A stretch of DNA of 64,000 nt from Isoptericola halalbus. GTDB taxonomy: Bacteria > Actinomycetota > Actinomycetes > Actinomycetales > Cellulomonadaceae. The notes beneath the pieces are model-generated. The model had not been told where the DNA came from, did not search any database, and saw only the letters and a program-made list of their open reading frames with translations. Positions 17,501 to 25,744 of the stretch are shown piece by piece. Within the stretch, counting starts at the first letter, position 1, and every line of letters begins with the position of its first letter. The DNA is taken from positions 1 through 64,000 of the forward strand of contig VJZX01000007.1 of assembly GCA_009663185.1 (NCBI GenBank), written 5' to 3'. The position numbers and the translations under genes are program-made.

Positions 17501-17993
17501 TGACGTTGAGCGAGTAGCCCTCGGCCCGGGTGCGCGCGAGGTGCTTGCCGAGCCCGGCTCCGGCGTCGGCGACGAGGTGGCCCACGAGCTGGCGCAGGCG
17601 GATGCGCGCGGCGGGCACGACGACGGACGGCAGCGTCGGCGCCACGGCCGCGCCCACCTTGAACAGCGCGCGGTCGACGGGGCTGAGGAACGACGCCGAG
17701 CCGGCGTCGCGGCCCAGGCGGGACAGGGCCTTCGCGGCGACGCGCACGTCCTGCGGGCGCGCCACGTCGTCGACGAAGCCGACGGCGAGCTCGAGGCCCG
17801 CCGGGTCGGACACGAGCGCGCCGAGACGCTCGGCGGTGGCGCGGGCATGACGGTCGGCGCGCGTCGTGGCGGCCTTGTCGCCGTCGCCGGTGGCTGCGTC
17901 GATCCAGGTGCGCGCGAGCGCGACGGCGTCGTCGACGAGGCTCTCGGCGCTCACGGGGGGCGCTGGGTGGTGCGCCGGAACGGAGATACTCAT
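14511..17993 (-). CDS. putA: Bifunctional proline dehydrogenase / delta-1-pyrroline-5-carboxylate dehydrogenase
   Basis: This is a fused enzyme of proline catabolism. The N-terminal flavin-dependent domain (about 60-430) oxidises proline, and the C-terminal NAD-dependent aldehyde dehydrogenase domain (about 530-1000) makes glutamate. It has 1,160 residues from ATG 17993. The aldehyde dehydrogenase cysteine is C780 in GHAGQKCSAAS, and the FAETSGKNA motif precedes it. About 150 residues follow that domain. There is no N-terminal ribbon-helix-helix DNA-binding domain, so unlike the E. coli protein it cannot repress itself. A PAS-AraC regulator is divergently encoded 53 bp away and is the likely controller. 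GdhA nearby could use the glutamate produced. Confidence 0.95.
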   Translation of the reverse strand: MSISVPAHHPAPPVSAESLVDDAVALARTWIDAATGDGDKAATTRADRHARATAERLGALVSDPAGLELAVGFVDDVARPQDVRVAAKALSRLGRDAGSASFLSPVDRALFKVGAAVAPTLPSVVVPAARIRLRQLVGHLVADAGAGLGKHLARTRAEGYSLNVNLLGEAVLGEDEARARLRRTIALVTRPDVDYVSVKVSSVAAQLVTWDLDGSRERVVERLLPLYRAARDHGVFLNLDMEEYKDLALTTAVFTDILERDEFRDLEAGIVLQAYLPDALGALDELTEWAQRRVAAGGARIKVRLVKGANLAMERVEAELHDWPQAPYTSKPEVDANYVRMLEHHLVAERTAAVRLGVASHNLFHVALAVLLARSRGVAEGLDIEMLQGMAPIEARLVRAEVAKDGGRVVLYTPVVRDEDFDVAIAYLVRRLEENAAEQNFLHAAFAPASDAGAAAPMARQEAAFRASVAQGVHYSPGDVAPRRRSRFGAREPWEDAPGFRNAADTDPAVAEHREWAQRVTGPDSGFVPVQASEITSVDEIDAAVARAVTAREAWAAVAPADRATVLRAAARHLEAARTDLVAAAVHEPGKTVAEADPEISEAVDFANYYAGSAEALAQVEGATFVPEGVTLVTPPWNFPVAIPIGGVLAALAAGSPVLAKPAPPTPRCFELTVDAVHAALDEVAPQIGLAPEVARDVVQLLRVPDGALGQHLVTHPDVARVILTGAIETAELFASWRPGRPVFAETSGKNALVVTPSADLDLAVADLVRSAFGHAGQKCSAASLVILVGSVGDPTTATGERFRRQLVDAVRSLAVGDPRDLSTVMGPLTEPAQGKLRRALTSLEPGESWLVEPRRLDDVAAAAGIEPDRLWTPGLRDGVAPGSFFHLTEVFGPVLGIMRARDLDEAIRLQNQVSFGLTGGLHSLDEDEIATWLDRVEVGNVYVNRHITGAIVQRQSFGGWKASVVGPGAKAGGPNYVAQLGEWSDAAAVPSRGSDPEGWLAWAEASDAAAWEAVLGVGHDKTGLHVEENTFRYRPVDRVTVRVGDGALPVEVRRVLAAARRAGVPAVVVPASDAGWGVPHEAPVSHEDFATAVTEGRLTGRVRVIGEAPGLQEAAAKRLGTVTVLDRPVLASGRRELLTFLREQAVSRTRHRYGHVHLA

Positions 17994-18046
17994 CCCCCCA
18001 GCGTGCCCCGAATCGACGGGACTCGTCTTGTACGATCGGCCGCGCG

Positions 18047-18817
18047 ATGGGCGCAGTTTCGGACAATGCGACGTGGCCCGAGGCGGACGCCCTCCTGGCC
18101 GCGATGGCCCCTGCCATGGTCGCGCTCATGGACGAGCTGAGCGGCGTCATGTTCTGCGCCAAGGACGCGACGGGTCGCTACGTGCTCGTGAACCAGGTCT
18201 TCGTGCGCCGGACCAACGAGCGCTCACGCCGCCAGGTCGTCGGCCGGCGCGCCGCCGACCTGTTCGTGCCCGAGCTCGCCGAGCGCTACACGACCCAGGA
18301 CGACGAGGTGCTGCGCACGGGCCGGCCGCTGCGCAACGAGCTCGAGCTCATCCGCCACGTCGGCGGCGTCCCCGGCTGGTTCCTCACCTCCAAGCTGCCG
18401 GTGCACGACGGCGCGGGTCGCGTCGTCGGGCTCGTGTCGGTGTCGCAGGACCTGCGCTCGGGCGACGCCGACGACGCGGCGATGGACTCGATGACGAGGC
18501 TCGTGGCCGCCGTCGAGCGGCATCTCGACGCGACGCCGGGGGTTTCCCTCACCGTGGCGGACCTGGCCACGATGGCGGGCTGCACCCCCGCGGTCCTCGA
18601 CCGGCTCGTGCGGCGCGTCTTCGGACTCACGCCGCGCCAGCTCGTCCTGCGGGCGCGCGTCGACCGCGCCGCGCACCTGCTGTCGTCGACGACGACGCCG
18701 CTCGCCGACGTCGCGGCCGCAGCCGGGTTCTACGACCAGGCCGCGTTCACGCGGACGTTCGCGCGGCTGACAGGCGAGACGCCGTCGTCCTTCCGACGGC
18801 GCGCCCACCAGGCCTGA
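18047..18817 (+). CDS. PAS-AraC transcriptional regulator, likely controls putA
   Basis: This 256-residue protein has an N-terminal PAS sensor domain (about 22-140, with GVMFCAKDATGRYVLVNQVF and LPVHDGAGRVVGLVSVSQD) and a C-terminal AraC/XylS double helix-turn-helix (about 155-256; LTVADLATMAGCTPAVLDRL and LADVAAAAGFYDQAAFTRTF). It starts at ATG 18047, and TACGAT at 18031-18036 resembles a -10 box so close that the message may be nearly leaderless. The 53-bp spacing from the divergent putA start makes putA the obvious target. The ligand or redox signal is not evident. Confidence 0.88.
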   Translation: MGAVSDNATWPEADALLAAMAPAMVALMDELSGVMFCAKDATGRYVLVNQVFVRRTNERSRRQVVGRRAADLFVPELAERYTTQDDEVLRTGRPLRNELELIRHVGGVPGWFLTSKLPVHDGAGRVVGLVSVSQDLRSGDADDAAMDSMTRLVAAVERHLDATPGVSLTVADLATMAGCTPAVLDRLVRRVFGLTPRQLVLRARVDRAAHLLSSTTTPLADVAAAAGFYDQAAFTRTFARLTGETPSSFRRRAHQA

Positions 18818-18864
18818 CCTTGGCCTCGTGGCCCCAGATGACGACAGGGCCTAGCCTCGTCGCC

Positions 18865-19458
18865 ATGACCTCAGCCGCACTGCCCCTGCCCTCCGCCCGC
18901 CCGCGCCGCGTCCTGGCGGACGCGCTGCCCGGCAGCCTCGTGCGCGACATCGCGCTCGTCGTCGGGGTCGCAGCCTTGACCGCGCTCGCCGCCCAGCTGC
19001 GCATCCCGATCCCCGGCCTGCCGGTGCCGGTCACGGGCCAGACGTTCGCCGTCCTGCTCGGGGCCGCGGCCCTCGGCCCGCTGCGCGGCTCGCTCGCCCA
19101 GCTGCTGTACATCGGAGTCGGACTTGTGGGTCTGCCGGTGTTCGCGGGCGGCACGGCGGGGTGGGAGACCGTAGCTGGTGCGAGCGGCGGCTACCTGCTC
19201 GGCTTCGTCGCGGCGTCGGCCGTCGTCGGGGCGCTCGCCCGGCGCGGCGCCGACCGTCGCGTGCTCACGACCGTCGCCGCCTACTCCGCGGGCACGGCCG
19301 TGATCTACGCCGTCGGCGTGCCGTGGCTCGCGGCCGTCGCGGACATGCCGCTCGGCGCCGCCCTCATGGGGGGCGCGGTGGTGTTCCTGCCCGTTGACGC
19401 GGTCAAGGCCGCTCTCGCCGGCGTCCTGCTGCCCGTCGCCTGGCGCCTCGCGCGCTGA
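18865..19458 (+). CDS. bioY: Biotin transporter substrate-binding subunit BioY
   Basis: BioY is the S-component of the ECF-type biotin transporter and can sometimes work alone. It has 197 residues from ATG 18865, with about six membrane segments. The family motifs PIPGLPVPVTGQTFAVLL, GSLAQLLYIGVGLVGLPVFAGG and GGYLLGFV are all present. No ecfA or ecfT (bioM/bioN) follows; the next gene is an unrelated aldo/keto reductase. It therefore acts alone or with shared ECF modules elsewhere. It begins 47 bp after the AraC-type gene and may have its own promoter. Confidence 0.95.
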   Translation: MTSAALPLPSARPRRVLADALPGSLVRDIALVVGVAALTALAAQLRIPIPGLPVPVTGQTFAVLLGAAALGPLRGSLAQLLYIGVGLVGLPVFAGGTAGWETVAGASGGYLLGFVAASAVVGALARRGADRRVLTTVAAYSAGTAVIYAVGVPWLAAVADMPLGAALMGGAVVFLPVDAVKAALAGVLLPVAWRLAR

Positions 19459-19529
19459 CGGTCACCCAGCGTTACGTCCTCGGGCGCCGGGGCTGGCGAG
19501 CTCCCGGTGGCCGCCGTACGTTGCCAGGC

Positions 19530-20360
19530 ATGACGACGACAGCACCCACCGTGCCCTTGTCCCACGGCGCGCAGATGCCGCTCCTCGGACTCGGCACCGC
19601 CCCCATGGACGACGCCGAGGCGGCCGAGTGCGTCCGCACCGCGATCGAGTCGGGCTACCGGCTCGTCGACACCGCGGAGAACTACGGCAACGAGCGCGGC
19701 GTCGGCCAGGGCGTCCTTGACTCCGGCGTCCCGCGCGCGGAGGTGTTCGTCACGACCAAGTTCAACAAGCGCTGGCACAGCGTCGACGGCGCGCGGCAGG
19801 CGTGCGAGAACAGCCTCGAGCGCCTGGGCCTCGAGTACGTCGACCTGCTGCTCATCCACTGGCCGAACCCGGACCAGGACCGCTACGTCGACGCCTGGCA
19901 GGGCCTGGTCCGGCTGCACGAGGACGGTCTCGTGCGCGCGATCGGAACGTCGAACTTCAAGCCGCACCACCTCGACCGCATCATCGAGGCGACGGGGGTG
20001 GCGCCCGACGTCAACCAGATCAACCTCAACCCGTACGCGACGCGCACCTCGACGCACGCGTACGACGACGAGCACGGGATCGTCACCGAGGCGTGGAGCC
20101 CCATCAAGCCCGCCGCGATGCTGCGGGACCCGGTCATCACCCAGATCGCCGAGCAGCACGGGGCCTCGCCAGCGCAGGTGGTGCTGCGGTGGATCACCCA
20201 GCGCGGGATCGTCACCGTCCCGAAGTCGGCGTCGCCCGAGCGTCAGCGGGAGAACCTGGCGAGCCTCGAGCTGCGGCTCAGCCAGGACGAGCTCGACGCG
20301 ATCAGCGCGCTCGACAGGGGCGAGGACCACATCACGGACTCCGACCGGTTCGGCCACTGA
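19530..20360 (+). CDS. Aldo/keto reductase
   Basis: This is an NADPH-dependent oxidoreductase of the AKR superfamily (AKR5-like group including 2,5-diketo-D-gluconate reductase). It has 276 residues from ATG 19530. The (alpha/beta)8 signature residues are present: Asp and Tyr in RLVDTAENYGNE, Lys in TTKFNK, His in LLIHWP, and the NADPH-binding segment VPKSASPERQRENLASL near the C-terminus. There is no signal peptide. The physiological substrate is unknown. It stands alone between bioY and gdhA, with 271 bp of non-coding DNA after it. Confidence 0.9.
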   Translation: MTTTAPTVPLSHGAQMPLLGLGTAPMDDAEAAECVRTAIESGYRLVDTAENYGNERGVGQGVLDSGVPRAEVFVTTKFNKRWHSVDGARQACENSLERLGLEYVDLLLIHWPNPDQDRYVDAWQGLVRLHEDGLVRAIGTSNFKPHHLDRIIEATGVAPDVNQINLNPYATRTSTHAYDDEHGIVTEAWSPIKPAAMLRDPVITQIAEQHGASPAQVVLRWITQRGIVTVPKSASPERQRENLASLELRLSQDELDAISALDRGEDHITDSDRFGH

Positions 20361-20631
20361 GAACCCTGCGACGCGCGCCTTCAGGATCACGGACGACCGG
20401 TGACCGACGGGTGGGCCGGCACCGGCCCCGAGGCAACGCGCAACCAGCCCTCGGTCAGCGCGGGGTCAACGCGGGGTCACCCCTGCTCAGGGCGTCACTC
20501 AGGGCCCTTCCGCCCGCCTCGTGAGGGTCCCTGGTGAGGCGTTACGGTGGTGACGAGGCCCACAAAACCTGGGCCCGCGAAACCCGTCGGCGCCCTCACG
20601 AAAGGTCGCCGGCACGTGTCCTGGAGGACCT

Positions 20632-21933
20632 GTGACGACGTCGTCGATCACCACATCTGACCTGCCTGACGCCCCCTCCGTTCCGCCGCGCCCCGACAGC
20701 CCGCTGGCCACCGCGCACGAGCAGCTCGCCACCGCCGTCGAGCACCTCGGCTACGACGACGGCCTGCACCGCATGCTGGCCACCCCGCGCCGCGAGCTCC
20801 ACGTCGCCGTGCCGCTGCGGCGCGACAACGGGGAGACGGTCCTGTTCCACGGCTTCCGCGTCCAGCACAACGTCTCGCGCGGGCCTGGCAAGGGAGGCCT
20901 GCGCTATCACCCGTCCGTCGACATCGACGAGGTCCGCGCCCTCGCGATGTGGATGACGTGGAAGTGCGGCGTCGTCGACCTGCCGTACGGCGGCGCCAAG
21001 GGCGGCGTCAACATCGACCCGCGCGAGTACTCGATCTCGGAGCTCGAGCGTGTCACCCGGCGCTACACGTCCGAGATCATGCCGATGATCGGCCCCGACA
21101 CCGACATCATGGCGCCCGACATGGGCACCGACTCCCAGACCATGGCCTGGGTCATGGACACGTACTCGGTCAACCGCGGCCACACGATCCCGGCCGTCGT
21201 CACCGGCAAGCCGCTCGCCGTCGGCGGGTCGCTGGGCCGTGGCACCGCGACGAGCGCGGGCATCGTGCACGTCGCCGCCGCCGCGCTGGAGGAGGCGGGC
21301 GAGAAGCTCGACGCCGTCTCCGTGGCCGTGCAGGGCTTCGGCAAGGTCGGCTCGCACGCCGCCGCGATCTTCGCGGCCCGCGGCGCGCGCGTCGCCGCGG
21401 TCAGCGACCAGTACGGCGGTGTCCGGGCCGACGCGGGCCTCGACGTCGATCGCCTCTTCGAGCATGTCGAGCAGACGGGGTCGGTCGTCGACTTCGACGG
21501 CGGCGACCCCATCTCTAACGCCGAGCTGCTCGCGCTCGACGTCGACGTGCTCGTCCCGGCCGCCGTCGAGGGCGTGCTCGACGAGGCGACCGCCAGCCGG
21601 GTCCGGGCCCGGTACGTCGTCGAGGGCGCCAACGGCCCGACCACGACCGCGGGCGACCGCGTCCTCGCCAAGAACGGCGTGACCGTGGTGCCCGACGTCC
21701 TCGCGAACGCGGGCGGCGTCGTCGTCTCCTACTTCGAGTGGGTCCAGGCCAACCAGACGTACTGGTGGACCGAGCGCGAGATCGCCGAGAAGCTCGAGCA
21801 CCGGATGACCACCTCGTACCGCGAGGTGGCGGGGACGGCGCGGCACCACGGGGTCTCGCTGCGCGACGCCGCGCTCATCATCGGCGTCAAGCGCACCGCC
21901 GAGGCGCACGAGATCCGCGGCCTCTACCCGTAA
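20632..21933 (+). CDS. gdhA: Glu/Leu/Phe/Val-type glutamate dehydrogenase
   Basis: This enzyme interconverts glutamate and 2-oxoglutarate plus ammonia. It has 433 residues from GTG 20632, preceded by GGAGG at a good distance. The substrate domain has GPGKGGLRYHP and the catalytic-lysine motif LPYGGAKGGV. The Rossmann domain has GFGKVGSHAA. Length and motifs fit the small hexameric class. Leucine or valine dehydrogenase activity cannot be fully excluded, but the length favours glutamate. A 13-bp hairpin 20 bp after the stop is the likely terminator. Confidence 0.92.
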   Translation: MTTSSITTSDLPDAPSVPPRPDSPLATAHEQLATAVEHLGYDDGLHRMLATPRRELHVAVPLRRDNGETVLFHGFRVQHNVSRGPGKGGLRYHPSVDIDEVRALAMWMTWKCGVVDLPYGGAKGGVNIDPREYSISELERVTRRYTSEIMPMIGPDTDIMAPDMGTDSQTMAWVMDTYSVNRGHTIPAVVTGKPLAVGGSLGRGTATSAGIVHVAAAALEEAGEKLDAVSVAVQGFGKVGSHAAAIFAARGARVAAVSDQYGGVRADAGLDVDRLFEHVEQTGSVVDFDGGDPISNAELLALDVDVLVPAAVEGVLDEATASRVRARYVVEGANGPTTTAGDRVLAKNGVTVVPDVLANAGGVVVSYFEWVQANQTYWWTEREIAEKLEHRMTTSYREVAGTARHHGVSLRDAALIIGVKRTAEAHEIRGLYP

Positions 21934-21952
21934 CGGGTCTCGCGCGTGACAT

Positions 21953-21992
21953 GTCAGGAGCCTGGTGGACCGGATCCCCCCAGGCTCCTGAC
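21953..21992 (+). terminator. Hairpin after gdhA
   Basis: GTCAGGAGCCTGG (21953-21965) and CCAGGCTCCTGAC (21980-21992) form a perfect 13-bp stem with a 14-nt loop. It lies 20 bp after the gdhA stop and 17 bp before the next start. There is no U-tract, as is common in GC-rich actinobacteria. Confidence 0.75.
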
Positions 21993-22008
21993 GCCCTACG
22001 CTGTGCGG

Positions 22009-22314
22009 ATGATCTTGGAGCACGCTCTGCTGCCCGTCCGGCCCGGGCAGGAGTCCGCTTTCGAGGCGGCCTTCGCCGAAGCACGACCGCTCATCGAGGC
22101 ATCGCCGGGGTTCGGCGGTCTGTGGTTGTCGCGGTCGGTCGAGTCGCCGTCGACGTACCTCCTGCTCGTCGAGTGGGAGTCCGTCGAGGCCCACACCCAG
22201 GGGTTCCGCGGCTCGGACCGGTACGCGCGGTGGCGTGAGCTGCTGCACCACTTCTACTCCCCGTTCCCGGCCGTGGAGCACTTCGTGACGGTCGCGGAGT
22301 CGGTCGACGCGTGA
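22009..22314 (+). CDS. Antibiotic biosynthesis monooxygenase (ABM) domain protein
   Basis: This protein has 101 residues from ATG 22009. The ferredoxin-like ABM fold is suggested by ILEHALLPVRPGQESAFEAA, LSRSVESPSTYLLLVEWES and RGSDRYARWRELLHHFY. The family includes quinol monooxygenases such as YgiN and small dimeric stress proteins; substrates are mostly unknown. The stop overlaps the start of the next gene (GTGA), so it is co-translated with a HemK-like methyltransferase. Confidence 0.85.
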   Translation: MILEHALLPVRPGQESAFEAAFAEARPLIEASPGFGGLWLSRSVESPSTYLLLVEWESVEAHTQGFRGSDRYARWRELLHHFYSPFPAVEHFVTVAESVDA

Positions 22315-23171
22315 GCCCTCGCGACGACGTCGTCGCACGCCTGCGGGCCGCCGGGTGCGTCTTCGCCGAGGAGGAGGCGGACCTGCTGCTCGAGGCCGCG
22401 GCCACGCGTGCCGGCGGCCTCGAGGCGATGCTGGCGCGCCGCGTCGCGGGCGAGCCGCTCGAGCACGTGCTGGGGTGGGTCGACTTCGCGGGTGCGCGCT
22501 GGTCCGTCGGGCCCGGCGTGTTCGTGCCGCGCCGCCGGACCGAGCTCATGGTCGGCACCGCGCTCCGCGAGTTGTCAGAACCCCGTGACCCGGGAGGGTC
22601 ACCCACCTCTGACAACTCACGGGCAATGGTGGTGGTCGACCTGTGCTGCGGCTGCGGCGCCGTGGGCGGCGCCGTCCTGCGCGGTCTGCACGACGCCGCC
22701 AGCCCGGCCGGGAGGCCGGCTCATGTCAGGCTGCACGGGTCCGACGTCGACCCCACCGCGACGCAGCACGCGCGGCGCAACCTCGAGCCGTGGGACGCCC
22801 GCGTGCACACCGGGGACCTCTTCGACCCGCTGCCCGCCGATCTTCGCGGAGGCGTCGACGTGCTGCTGTGCAACGCGCCCTACGTCCCGTCCGCGGCGAT
22901 CGCGACCATGCCTCCCGAGGCGCGCGAGCACGAGCCCGCCGCCGCGCTCGACGGCGGCACCGACGGCCTGGACGTGCTGCGCCGGGTCGTCGTCGCGGCC
23001 CCGGGCTGGCTCTCACCGGGCGGCCGCCTGCTGTTCGAGGTCTCCCCCGCCCAGGCGAGTGCCGCCGTCGCTCTCGCCGGGAGCGCGGGGCTGCGTGCCG
23101 CCGTCGTGCAGGACGACCCCGAGGACGACGACCCCACGGGAGGTACCGTCGTCGTGGCGACCCGCCGCTGA
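22311..23171 (+). CDS. HemK/PrmC-like N5-glutamine methyltransferase paralogue
   Basis: This protein has 286 residues from GTG 22311. It shows the PrmC layout: an N-terminal helical domain with EPLEHVLGWVDFAG and VPRRRTEL, then a SAM-binding Rossmann domain (VVDLCCGCGAVGG, about 104-116). The catalytic NPPY tetrad is NAPY at 188-191, a variant seen in actinobacterial proteins annotated as putative N5-glutamine methyltransferases. It is probably not the main release-factor methylase; its target is unknown. A 50-bp palindrome at 22569-22618 encodes an in-frame linker (about residues 87-103) between the two domains. It is coupled to the upstream ABM gene. Confidence 0.85.
   Translation: MSPRDDVVARLRAAGCVFAEEEADLLLEAAATRAGGLEAMLARRVAGEPLEHVLGWVDFAGARWSVGPGVFVPRRRTELMVGTALRELSEPRDPGGSPTSDNSRAMVVVDLCCGCGAVGGAVLRGLHDAASPAGRPAHVRLHGSDVDPTATQHARRNLEPWDARVHTGDLFDPLPADLRGGVDVLLCNAPYVPSAAIATMPPEAREHEPAAALDGGTDGLDVLRRVVVAAPGWLSPGGRLLFEVSPAQASAAVALAGSAGLRAAVVQDDPEDDDPTGGTVVVATRR
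22569..22618. repeat. Nested palindrome within the methyltransferase gene
   Basis: GAGTTGTCAGA (22569-22579) and TCTGACAACTC (22608-22618) are perfect 11-bp inverted arms. Inside them GTGACCC (22585-22591) and GGGTCAC (22596-22602) form a second stem. The reading frame is kept, encoding a hydrophilic linker. It looks like an intergenic hairpin element caught inside a gene. Confidence 0.8.
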
Positions 23172-23184
23172 GCGCGCCAGGCGC

Positions 23185-23946
23185 TCAGGCGACCGGCTGC
23201 TTGTCCGCCCACGCGCCGAGCGTGACGCGCGGGCCGGTGAAGAACGGCACCTCCTCGCGCACGTGGCGGCGCGCCTCGGTCGCGCGCAGGTCGCGCATCA
23301 GGTCGACGATGCGGTGCAGCTCGTCCGCCTCGAACGCGAGCAGCCACTCGTAGTCGCTCAGCGCGAACGTCGACATCGTGTTGGCCCGCACGTCGGAGTA
23401 GCCCGCCGCGGCCATCCCGTGGTCGCGCAGCATGGTGCTGCGCTCCGCGTCGGGCAGCAGGTACCAGTCGTAGGAGCGCACGAAGGGGTACACGCACAGG
23501 TAGTCGCGCGGCCGCTCGCCGGCGAGGAACGCCGGCACGTGACCGCGGTTGAACTCCGCCGCCCGGTGCAGCGCCACGACCGACCACTCCGGCGCGAGCG
23601 CCGAGCCGAGGCGCGAGGCTCGCAGCCGCTGGTAGGCACCCTGCACGGCCTCGACGCTCGGCCCGTGCACCCACAGCATGAGGTCGGCGTCGGCGCGCAG
23701 GCCCGCGACGTCGTACACGCCGCGCACGACGACGTCGCCCGCGGTGCGCGCGGCGTCGCGGTCGGCCTCGCCCTGGCCGTCCCAGAGCGCGGACTCAGCC
23801 TCGGCGACGAGCTCGGCGCGCTCGGCCTCGCCCGCCGGCAGCGGCTCGGCGAGCGAGAAGACCGAGACCATCGCGTACCGGATCGAGGCGTTGATGGACT
23901 CGGCGTCGACGGCCTCGCCCGTGTCGCCGTGGATGTGCTCGCTCAT
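23185..23946 (-). CDS. hemQ: Coproheme decarboxylase HemQ
   Basis: HemQ oxidatively decarboxylates coproheme III to heme b, the last step of the coproporphyrin-dependent pathway of Gram-positive bacteria. It has 253 residues from ATG 23946. Chlorite-dismutase-fold motifs are seen: [14 protein letters not shown] with the catalytic tyrosine, RDHG with the likely heme-ligand histidine, and [13 protein letters not shown]. It lacks the distal-arginine chlorite-dismutase signature. The start overlaps the end of hemH by four bases (ATGA), so the iron-inserting and decarboxylating enzymes are made together. Confidence 0.95.
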   Translation of the reverse strand: MSEHIHGDTGEAVDAESINASIRYAMVSVFSLAEPLPAGEAERAELVAEAESALWDGQGEADRDAARTAGDVVVRGVYDVAGLRADADLMLWVHGPSVEAVQGAYQRLRASRLGSALAPEWSVVALHRAAEFNRGHVPAFLAGERPRDYLCVYPFVRSYDWYLLPDAERSTMLRDHGMAAAGYSDVRANTMSTFALSDYEWLLAFEADELHRIVDLMRDLRATEARRHVREEVPFFTGPRVTLGAWADKQPVA

Positions 23947-25091
23947 CGGTGCATGTCCTCGCTGCAGAGGGCCGGGATGCCGCTGGGCTCGCCGTGGCGG
24001 CGCAGGCAGCAGTCGTTCGGGGTGACGGACGGGAACGCGGGCAGGGTGCCGACCGTGGCCTGCTCGACCTCCTCGCCGCGGGCCAGGGCGGCGCGCTCGA
24101 GAACCAGGTCGACGAGGCCTCGCACGAACGCCGGCCTCGTGCCGACCGTGCCGGCCCGCACCGCCGTCATGCCCAGCTCCTCGGCGGTCTTCAGGGCCTC
24201 GGTGTCGAGGTCGTACGCGACCTCCATGTGGTCGGAGACGAACCCGATCGGGGAGAGCACGACGTTCTTCAGCCCCTCGCCGGCCAGGTCGGAGAGCAGG
24301 TCGTTGACGTCCGGCTCGAGCCACGGCTGTGACGGCGGGCCCGAGCGCGAGCAGTACGCGAGCTCCCACTGCACGGGGTGCCCGCGCCGCTCGGCGATCG
24401 CGTCGGCGACGACCTGGGCGACGTCGCGGTGCTGCTCGGAGTAGGTTGCGTGCCCGACGCCGGACGCCTCCTCCATCGTGGTGGGGATCGAGTGCGTCAC
24501 GAACACGAGCCGGGCGTGCGCGGGCGAGCCGCCCTCTGCCTCGAGCTCCTGGCACGCCTCGAGCACGGCCTCGATGTTGGCCTGCACGAAGCCGGGGTGG
24601 TTGAAGTACGAGCGGATCTTGTCGAACTGGACGCCCGTGGACCCGTCAGGCCCGAGCTGGCCGCGCTTGTCGAGCACGACGGCGAGATCCTCGCGGTACT
24701 GCCGGCAGCCTGAGTAGCTCGAGTACGCCGACGTCACCAGCGCGACCGCGCGCTCGGCGCCGAGCCCTTCGAGCTCGTCGATCGCGTCGCCGGTGTACGG
24801 CCCCCAGTTGCGGTTGCCCCACACGACCGGCAGGTCGATGCCTCGGTTCGCCAGCTCCTTCTCGAGCGCGGCCTTGAGCGCGAGGTTCTGCTCGTTGATC
24901 GGGCTCTTGCCGCCGAAGCCGTAGTAGTGCTCGCCGACCTCCTCGAGGCGCGAGTCGGGGATGCCCTTGCCTGCCGTCACGTTGCGGAGGAACGGCACCA
25001 CGTCCTCCGGCGAGTTCGGGCCTCCGAAGGAGTAGAGCATCAGTGCGTCGTACGGGCGGGCGTCGGCCGCCGACTGGGGGGTCATCGGCAT
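23943..25091 (-). CDS. hemH: Coproporphyrin ferrochelatase
   Basis: This enzyme inserts Fe(II) into coproporphyrin III (also named CpfC). It has 382 residues. The motifs MLYSFGGP, the metal-site histidine in [10 protein letters not shown] and [14 protein letters not shown] are intact. The C-terminal extension has cysteines (CC in NDCCLRRHG and C in ALCSED) plus an internal YSGC, matching the [2Fe-2S] cluster ligands of actinobacterial ferrochelatases. It is upstream of and overlaps hemQ. The rest of the heme genes (hemE, hemY) are not next to it in this window. Confidence 0.95.
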   Translation of the reverse strand: MPMTPQSAADARPYDALMLYSFGGPNSPEDVVPFLRNVTAGKGIPDSRLEEVGEHYYGFGGKSPINEQNLALKAALEKELANRGIDLPVVWGNRNWGPYTGDAIDELEGLGAERAVALVTSAYSSYSGCRQYREDLAVVLDKRGQLGPDGSTGVQFDKIRSYFNHPGFVQANIEAVLEACQELEAEGGSPAHARLVFVTHSIPTTMEEASGVGHATYSEQHRDVAQVVADAIAERRGHPVQWELAYCSRSGPPSQPWLEPDVNDLLSDLAGEGLKNVVLSPIGFVSDHMEVAYDLDTEALKTAEELGMTAVRAGTVGTRPAFVRGLVDLVLERAALARGEEVEQATVGTLPAFPSVTPNDCCLRRHGEPSGIPALCSEDMHR

Positions 25092-25183
25092 GCCCTCATC
25101 CTGTCACCCGCCGCCGACCCGGTACTCCGGAAAGCGGGCGGCCAGGACGTGACGTTGAACGCACACGTTGTCAGAACGCGCCG

Positions 25184-25597
25184 TCAGGCTGCGATGCCCC
25201 AGGGGCCTCGGCCGTCGCGGCGCACCACCGCGCCGTCGGGTACGAGGCTGTCCGGGCGGATGCGCACGCCGGGCTCGACCGTGACGTCGGCACCGAGGCG
25301 CGAGCCGTCCTCGATCCGCGTCCGCGGCCCCAGCGTCGTGCGCGGGCCCACGTGCACGTTGCGGCCGATGACGACGTCGTGACCCAGCACCGCGTCGACG
25401 TCGACCCAGCTCCCTACGCCCACGCGCGCCCGGGCCCCGACCTTGGCGCCCTCCTCGACGTACGCGCCCGTCGCGAGCGTCGCGGTCTCGTCCACCTGGG
25501 CGCGTGGGGACACGAGGGACCCGTCGGGCTGCCGGTGGTAGACCACCGAACGCCCGAGGTCGTCCTCGAACTCCACACGTGCCTTGCGCCGCGCCAT
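25184..25597 (-). CDS. Hexapeptide-repeat (left-handed beta-helix) protein
   Basis: This protein has 137 residues from ATG 25597, preceded by GGAGG; a longer frame from 25693 lacks a ribosome site. The first 25 residues (FEDDLGRSVVYHRQ) are a small domain. The remainder is a run of [LIV]-G-x4 hexapeptides (ATLATGAYVEEGAKVGARARVG in adjacent pieces, VVIGRNVHVGPRTTLG) forming a left-handed beta-helix. Such proteins include acyltransferases and gamma-carbonic anhydrases. I see no clear zinc-binding triad, so no activity is assigned. A GTTGTCAGAAC motif lies just past its stop, like the one inside the methyltransferase gene. Confidence 0.75.
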   Translation of the reverse strand: MARRKARVEFEDDLGRSVVYHRQPDGSLVSPRAQVDETATLATGAYVEEGAKVGARARVGVGSWVDVDAVLGHDVVIGRNVHVGPRTTLGPRTRIEDGSRLGADVTVEPGVRIRPDSLVPDGAVVRRDGRGPWGIAA

Positions 25598-25744
25598 GCG
25601 GTCCTCCGTCTCTACCTTCCTTCGACGTGCCGTGTCTTGACGTGTCGCCCGGGTCCGGTCACGCGCCGTCCCGGCTTGTGAAGAAGAACGCAAGACGAGC
25701 CCTCATTGTTCCTGACTCAGCAGCGCCCGGGCGTCCCCGCCGGC

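Noticed and set aside
14418-18140. 1,240-codon open frame antisense to putA
   Set aside because: It mirrors putA, is low-complexity Arg/Glu/Val/Gly typical of the antisense of GC-rich genes, and has no family features. putA has full motifs.
20361-20631. Riboswitch or attenuator before gdhA
   Set aside because: Some short GC repeats (CGCGGGGTCA twice) are present, but I see no conserved riboswitch core or strong hairpin.
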